Assembly (NCBI RefSeq): GCF_019249655.2
Contig: NZ_CP137557.1
Coordinates: 1 to 64,000, forward strand
Reading direction: 5' to 3'
DNA: 64,000 nucleotides
DNA from: Segatella copri
GTDB taxonomy: Bacteria; Bacteroidota; Bacteroidia; Bacteroidales; Bacteroidaceae
Under the pieces are notes generated by a model, which was given only the letters and a program-made list of their open reading frames with translations, made no database searches and was not told the origin of the DNA. Position numbers and translations under genes: made by a program. This document shows positions 61,133 through 64,000 of the stretch, piece after piece. How positions within the stretch are numbered: position 1 is the stretch's first letter; every line of letters begins with the position of its first letter.

Positions 61133-61593
61133 TGAATTTCCGCAAGAAATCGCATGAGGTGCCGGGACTGAACACTTCATCCCTGCCTGATTTGATTTTC
61201 TCCGTGCTCTTCTTCTTCATGATTGTTACCCACATGCGACAGGTTACCCTGAAGGTGGAATGCCGCATGCCCGAGGGAAAGCATCTTACTCGGTTGACCA
61301 AGAAATCGGCGGTGAGCCATATCTATATCGGTAAACCTACCAAGGACCAGCAGGGCAAGGTGGGAACGGGAACGCAGATACAGCTGAACGATAAGTTTGC
61401 CACGGCTCCTGAGGTGATGGATTACATCAGTGCCGAGAAGAAGCGCATGTCGCCGGAAGACCAGAAACTGATGACCGTTTCCATCAAGGCTGACAGGGAG
61501 ACGAAGATGGGTGTGATTACCGATGTGAAGCAGGCTTTGCGCGAGGCAAAAGCACTAAAAATTAGTTATTCGGCGGTGGAAAAAGGGCAATAA
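61129..61593 (+). CDS. exbD: ExbD/TolR-family biopolymer transport protein 2
   Basis: A 154-residue ExbD-like paralogue of the preceding gene: RKKSHEVPGLNTSSLPDLIF, with the membrane Asp in LPDLIFSVLFFFMIVTHM (about 16-33), and a periplasmic domain ending VKQALREAKALKISYSAVEK. Its start overlaps the preceding stop (ATGA). Two unlike ExbD proteins with one ExbB is a regular Bacteroidota arrangement and suggests a mixed ExbD dimer in the motor. Confidence 0.93.
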   Translation: MMNFRKKSHEVPGLNTSSLPDLIFSVLFFFMIVTHMRQVTLKVECRMPEGKHLTRLTKKSAVSHIYIGKPTKDQQGKVGTGTQIQLNDKFATAPEVMDYISAEKKRMSPEDQKLMTVSIKADRETKMGVITDVKQALREAKALKISYSAVEKGQ

Positions 61594-61669
61594 TATGTTC
61601 TGAAAGGAAAAATAATATTAATTTGTTGTCATTTTCTTTTAAAAAGTTGCATTTTTTAAAAAAAAGTGC

Positions 61670-61677
61670 TAACTTTG
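61670..61677 (+). promoter_or_regulatory. -7 box of the Lrp-family gene
   Basis: TAACTTTG, with a TTG about 20 bases upstream; 21 bases before the start codon, so the 5' leader is very short. Confidence 0.7.
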
Positions 61678-61698
61678 CACTCAAATAATAATATCGAA

Positions 61699-62220
61699 AT
61701 GGCAAAACAAGTATTAGATTCATTAGATAGGCAGATCCTGAAGCTGATTTCTCAGGATGCCCGTATTCCATTTTTGGAAGTAGCACGCGCTTGCAATGTG
61801 AGCGGTGCAGCTATTCATCAGCGTGTGGCTAAGCTATCAAACCTAGGCATTATCAAGGGTTCACAGTTTATCATCGATCCTGAGAAGATCGGTTATGAGA
61901 CTTGTGCCTACATGGGTTTGTTCCTGAAGGAACCTGAGAAGTTCGACCAGGTAGTGGAAGAGCTGAAGAAGATTCCTGAGGTAGTGGAGTGTCATTATAC
62001 CACGGGTGGTTTTGATATGTTCATCAAGATTTATGCCATCAACAACCATCATCTGTTGGAGATTATCCATGACAAGTTGCAGCCTCTGGGCTTGTCTCGC
62101 AGCGAGACCATCATCTCTTTCAATGCAGCCATCAACCGTCAGTTGTCAATGAAGGACCTCAAGACGATGGCTCCTGATGAGGAGAATGAGGAGGAAGAGG
62201 GCGAGGCTTCTGCAGAATAA
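61699..62220 (+). CDS. Lrp/AsnC-family transcriptional regulator
   Basis: A 173-residue regulator, started at the ATG at 61699 (MAKQVLDSLDRQILKLI); a GTG 11 codons upstream overlaps the promoter. It has an N-terminal winged helix-turn-helix (about 5-60, RIPFLEVARACNVSGAAIHQ), a linker, and the C-terminal ligand-binding RAM domain (about 70-145, TCAYMGLFLKEPEKFDQVVE; VECHYTTGGFDMFIKIYAIN). An acidic tail of about 15 residues (DEENEEEEGEAS) is added at the end and is not typical. Such proteins sense amino acids and act globally or on neighbouring genes; the target is unknown here. Confidence 0.94.
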   Translation: MAKQVLDSLDRQILKLISQDARIPFLEVARACNVSGAAIHQRVAKLSNLGIIKGSQFIIDPEKIGYETCAYMGLFLKEPEKFDQVVEELKKIPEVVECHYTTGGFDMFIKIYAINNHHLLEIIHDKLQPLGLSRSETIISFNAAINRQLSMKDLKTMAPDEENEEEEGEASAE

Positions 62221-62250
62221 AGAGATTTTCTGCAGATTCTTTAAAGCTTT

Positions 62251-62331
62251 TGCCCTTTCAGGGCGACAGGCTTGCGTCCATGATTACCCAGGGCGATGCC
62301 CTGGGCTAGGAGCTTCTGCCCTTTCAGGGCG
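62251..62331. repeat. GCCCTTTCAGGGC element
   Basis: TGCCCTTTCAGGGCG occurs twice in direct orientation (62251-62265 and 62317-62331), each a perfect small hairpin, around a central palindrome CCCAGGGCGATGCCCTGGG (62287-62305). CTTGCGAAAA follows 12 bases later, like the ends of two other elements. It lies between convergent genes and probably also stops transcription in both directions. Confidence 0.8.
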
Positions 62332-62357
62332 TGTGGGCTTTCTTGCGAAAATAGAAG

Positions 62358-62882
62358 TTACTTTTTTAAATAGGTGAGGAATGAGAACGATAATCCGTTT
62401 TCATTCCTCATTTCTTTTTCTATCAGTTCCCATTCTTCGGGATTGATTTCCGGAAAGAAGGCATCGGCTTGCTGCGGGGTAGCATCTATAGCGGCATCAT
62501 TTACTTCCGCATCATTTACAGTGGTATCATCTACCACGGTGAGATAGAGTTTGCGGGCAACATGAAGGCTTTGGCGGTAGATGCTTTCGCCTCCGATAAT
62601 GAAAATCTCTTGGGGACTTTCTGCAGCCTTTAATGCCGCATCCAGATTAGGATATACTTCGCAGCCTTCCATCTCTTTCATACTGCGGGAAACAACGATG
62701 TTCCGGCGATGGGGCAGGGCACCATTGGGGAGTGACTCATAGGTCTTGCGGCCCATGATGATGGTATGTCCCGTGGTGAGTTCGCGGAAGCGGGTTAAAT
62801 CGGATTTAATATGATAGAGCAACCGGTTCTGATAGCCGATTGCTCTATTGGTTTGCGATATGCAGGCGATGATGCTAAGCAT
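62358..62882 (-). CDS. folA: Dihydrofolate reductase
   Basis: A 174-residue NADPH-dependent reductase of dihydrofolate. Family motifs are ISQTNRAIGYQNRLLYHIKSDL (with the usual catalytic acidic residue at the Asp of KSDL), HTIIMGRKTYESLP, RNIVVSR, IFIIGGESIYRQ and LYLTVV. An insertion of about 17-20 residues after LYLTVVD (TTVNDAEVNDAAIDATPQQ) separates the two strands that normally meet directly before the DAFFPEI stretch; it contains a repeat (VNDAEVNDA). It starts 10 bases after the stop of the methyltransferase gene, so the two form an operon. Confidence 0.95.
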   Translation of the reverse strand: MLSIIACISQTNRAIGYQNRLLYHIKSDLTRFRELTTGHTIIMGRKTYESLPNGALPHRRNIVVSRSMKEMEGCEVYPNLDAALKAAESPQEIFIIGGESIYRQSLHVARKLYLTVVDDTTVNDAEVNDAAIDATPQQADAFFPEINPEEWELIEKEMRNENGLSFSFLTYLKK

Positions 62883-62892
62883 AAACTATTAA

Positions 62893-64000
62893 CTATAAAC
62901 TATTAATTATAATTTGTTCTTCCGGCACGTGGGTGCTCTTGATTTTCCACTCTTGCGGATAGAGGTTGTTGGCACGGTTGCCGATGTTCTTTTCCCAGCC
63001 CAGCGGTACTCCCTGATAGGTGACCAATACATATTTCTTAGGAGAATCCACATGCAGGTTGACGGCTTCCTTGCGCAGATAGCGGATGGCATCTTCGTAC
63101 GACAGCTCCTCCTGCGGGAAGGCATCGGGGTTGAGCATGGTGGAGAGGGCGAGACACTGGTCGGGGATGAGGCCCTTGCCCTTGTCGGTTCCCAGTTTGA
63201 TGCCGGCATGAATCACCTTCAGACTGTTCTTTGCCAGTTCGTAGATGTATTGCCATCTTTGCGGAATGGCATAGACATCACCATCTTCTGTCTTCTGATA
63301 GTCGTAGCCCATGCCATATTCGCCATCCTTCAGCGCATCGCTGGTGCTGCGGATCCAGTTCCCGGGAATCATCGTCAACACATTCTTGTTGCTTTTTCCT
63401 GCTTTTCCTGCGTTGTTCTTGTTTCCCTTTCCTGCTTTTTCCTTCTGGTCGGCATTCATTCCCTTCTTGGCTTTTCCCTTCTTCTTGTCTTTTTCTGCCT
63501 TGGCAGCATAGCTCAGGAGCATGTTTTCCTCTTCTTCGCCTTCCTTGCGGAGTACGGCGAGGAAGATGCCTTCGCCTCGGGTCTTGCCTGGGAGGAAGCG
63601 ATAGACGGGGAAGCTGGAACCGATGAGATTGCCCGTGATGTTCCAAGAATCATCGATGCCGGTTAAGGCTACAGGCTCAGCACCCAGTTCCTCGCAAATC
63701 CATGCGATGTTCTCCTCGTCTTCGTGGGCATTGAAGGTGCAGGTGGAGTAGATGAGGATGCCGCCCGGTTTCAGACTGCCCCAGATGTCGCTCACGATTT
63801 CGCGCTGCAGATGCCAGCAGTTGTCCACATTCTGCAGGCTCCATTCTGCGATGGCTCCATCGTCCTTGCGGAACATGCCTTCGCCCGAGCAAGGCACATC
63901 GGTGAGAATAACGTCGAACAGAAGCTTCGACTTCTTGTAGTCACGTGGATAATTGTTGGTGACAATCATGTCGGGATGACCGAATTTCTGAATGTTCTCG
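62893..64000 (-). CDS. rsmF: rRNA cytosine-C5 methyltransferase (RsmF/NOL1-NOP2-Sun family), 5' end outside window
   Basis: The last 369 or so codons of a SAM-dependent RNA m5C methyltransferase. The frame continues without a break to the window edge (ENIQKFGHPDMIVTNNYPRD), so the apparent ATG at 63969 is internal and the N-terminal half is missing. Both catalytic Cys are present: DVPCSGEGMFRKDDG and STCTFNAHEDEENI. After the catalytic domain comes a Lys/Gly/Asn-rich low-complexity linker (around KKGKAKKGMN and KGNKNNAGKAGKSNK), then the C-terminal RNA-binding domain of the RsmF type (GIKLGTDKGKGLIPDQCLAL; LVTYQGVPLGWEKN). The stop codon lies within an AGTTTATAG motif, directly before folA. 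Confidence 0.92.
   Translation of the reverse strand, partial: ENIQKFGHPDMIVTNNYPRDYKKSKLLFDVILTDVPCSGEGMFRKDDGAIAEWSLQNVDNCWHLQREIVSDIWGSLKPGGILIYSTCTFNAHEDEENIAWICEELGAEPVALTGIDDSWNITGNLIGSSFPVYRFLPGKTRGEGIFLAVLRKEGEEEENMLLSYAAKAEKDKKKGKAKKGMNADQKEKAGKGNKNNAGKAGKSNKNVLTMIPGNWIRSTSDALKDGEYGMGYDYQKTEDGDVYAIPQRWQYIYELAKNSLKVIHAGIKLGTDKGKGLIPDQCLALSTMLNPDAFPQEELSYEDAIRYLRKEAVNLHVDSPKKYVLVTYQGVPLGWEKNIGNRANNLYPQEWKIKSTHVPEEQIIINSL

Overview
The window reads as chromosomal DNA of a gut or oral Bacteroidota of the Prevotellaceae. Segatella (Prevotella) copri or a close relative is my best guess, made from gene content and style without a database search. The signs are SusC/SusD pairs, a hybrid two-component regulator (HTCS), the type IX secretion protein PorQ, FimB/Mfa2-type fimbrillins, and promoters of the Bacteroidota form (TAnnTTTG -7 box, often with TTTG about 19 bases upstream) in front of many genes.

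Layout. 1-7.5 kb: dnaA, a thiamine uptake operon on the minus strand (outer-membrane receptor then PnuT) behind a TPP riboswitch, an orphan SusD-like lipoprotein and an M18 aminopeptidase. 8.1-22.2 kb: a compact polysaccharide utilisation locus (HTCS sensor, secreted GH5, SusC, SusD, surface glycan-binding lipoprotein, GH3) that I predict acts on a beta-glucan such as mixed-linkage glucan. 22.7-33.3 kb: rmuC, then fructuronate reductase and mannonate dehydratase, a small lipoprotein, a GH115 alpha-glucuronidase and a GH94 cellobiose phosphorylase. GH115 would release glucuronate from xylan, UxuB/UxuA would channel it, and GH94 would phosphorolyse cellobiose from beta-glucan. 33.5-48.5 kb: an alpha-2-macroglobulin-like giant with a lost thioester, a DUF1573 protein, ispH, cmk, porQ, a TonB-type protein, a polyprenyl synthase, a TatD nuclease and a GH84 hexosaminidase.

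48.6-58.7 kb is the accessory part. It holds an IS1182-type element, the stump of an outer-membrane protein gene, a fimbrial cluster (FimB/Mfa2-like protein, two fimbrillins, and a fimbrillin fused to leucine-rich repeats), a DUF4160-DUF2442 pair bracketed by two direct copies of a 61-62 bp hairpin, and three genes of the Rpn/PD-(D/E)XK family. One Rpn gene is full length. The other two have lost the nuclease core at equivalent positions but keep the C-terminal domain. 59.0-64.0 kb returns to core genes: tRNA-Ser(GGA), an ExbB / membrane protein / ExbD / ExbD operon, an Lrp-family regulator, folA with an unusual insertion, and the 3' part of an rRNA cytosine methyltransferase gene that runs off the window.

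Intergenic DNA is rich in structured repeats: a 277-base hairpin, a 179 bp inverted-repeat element, a 21-bp tandem palindromic repeat, GCCCTTTCAGGGC elements, and an AT-rich motif that sits on or next to stop codons. The strongest candidates for undescribed biology are the Rpn trio with free-standing C-terminal domains, the hairpin-bracketed DUF4160-DUF2442 cassette, and these intergenic repeat families.
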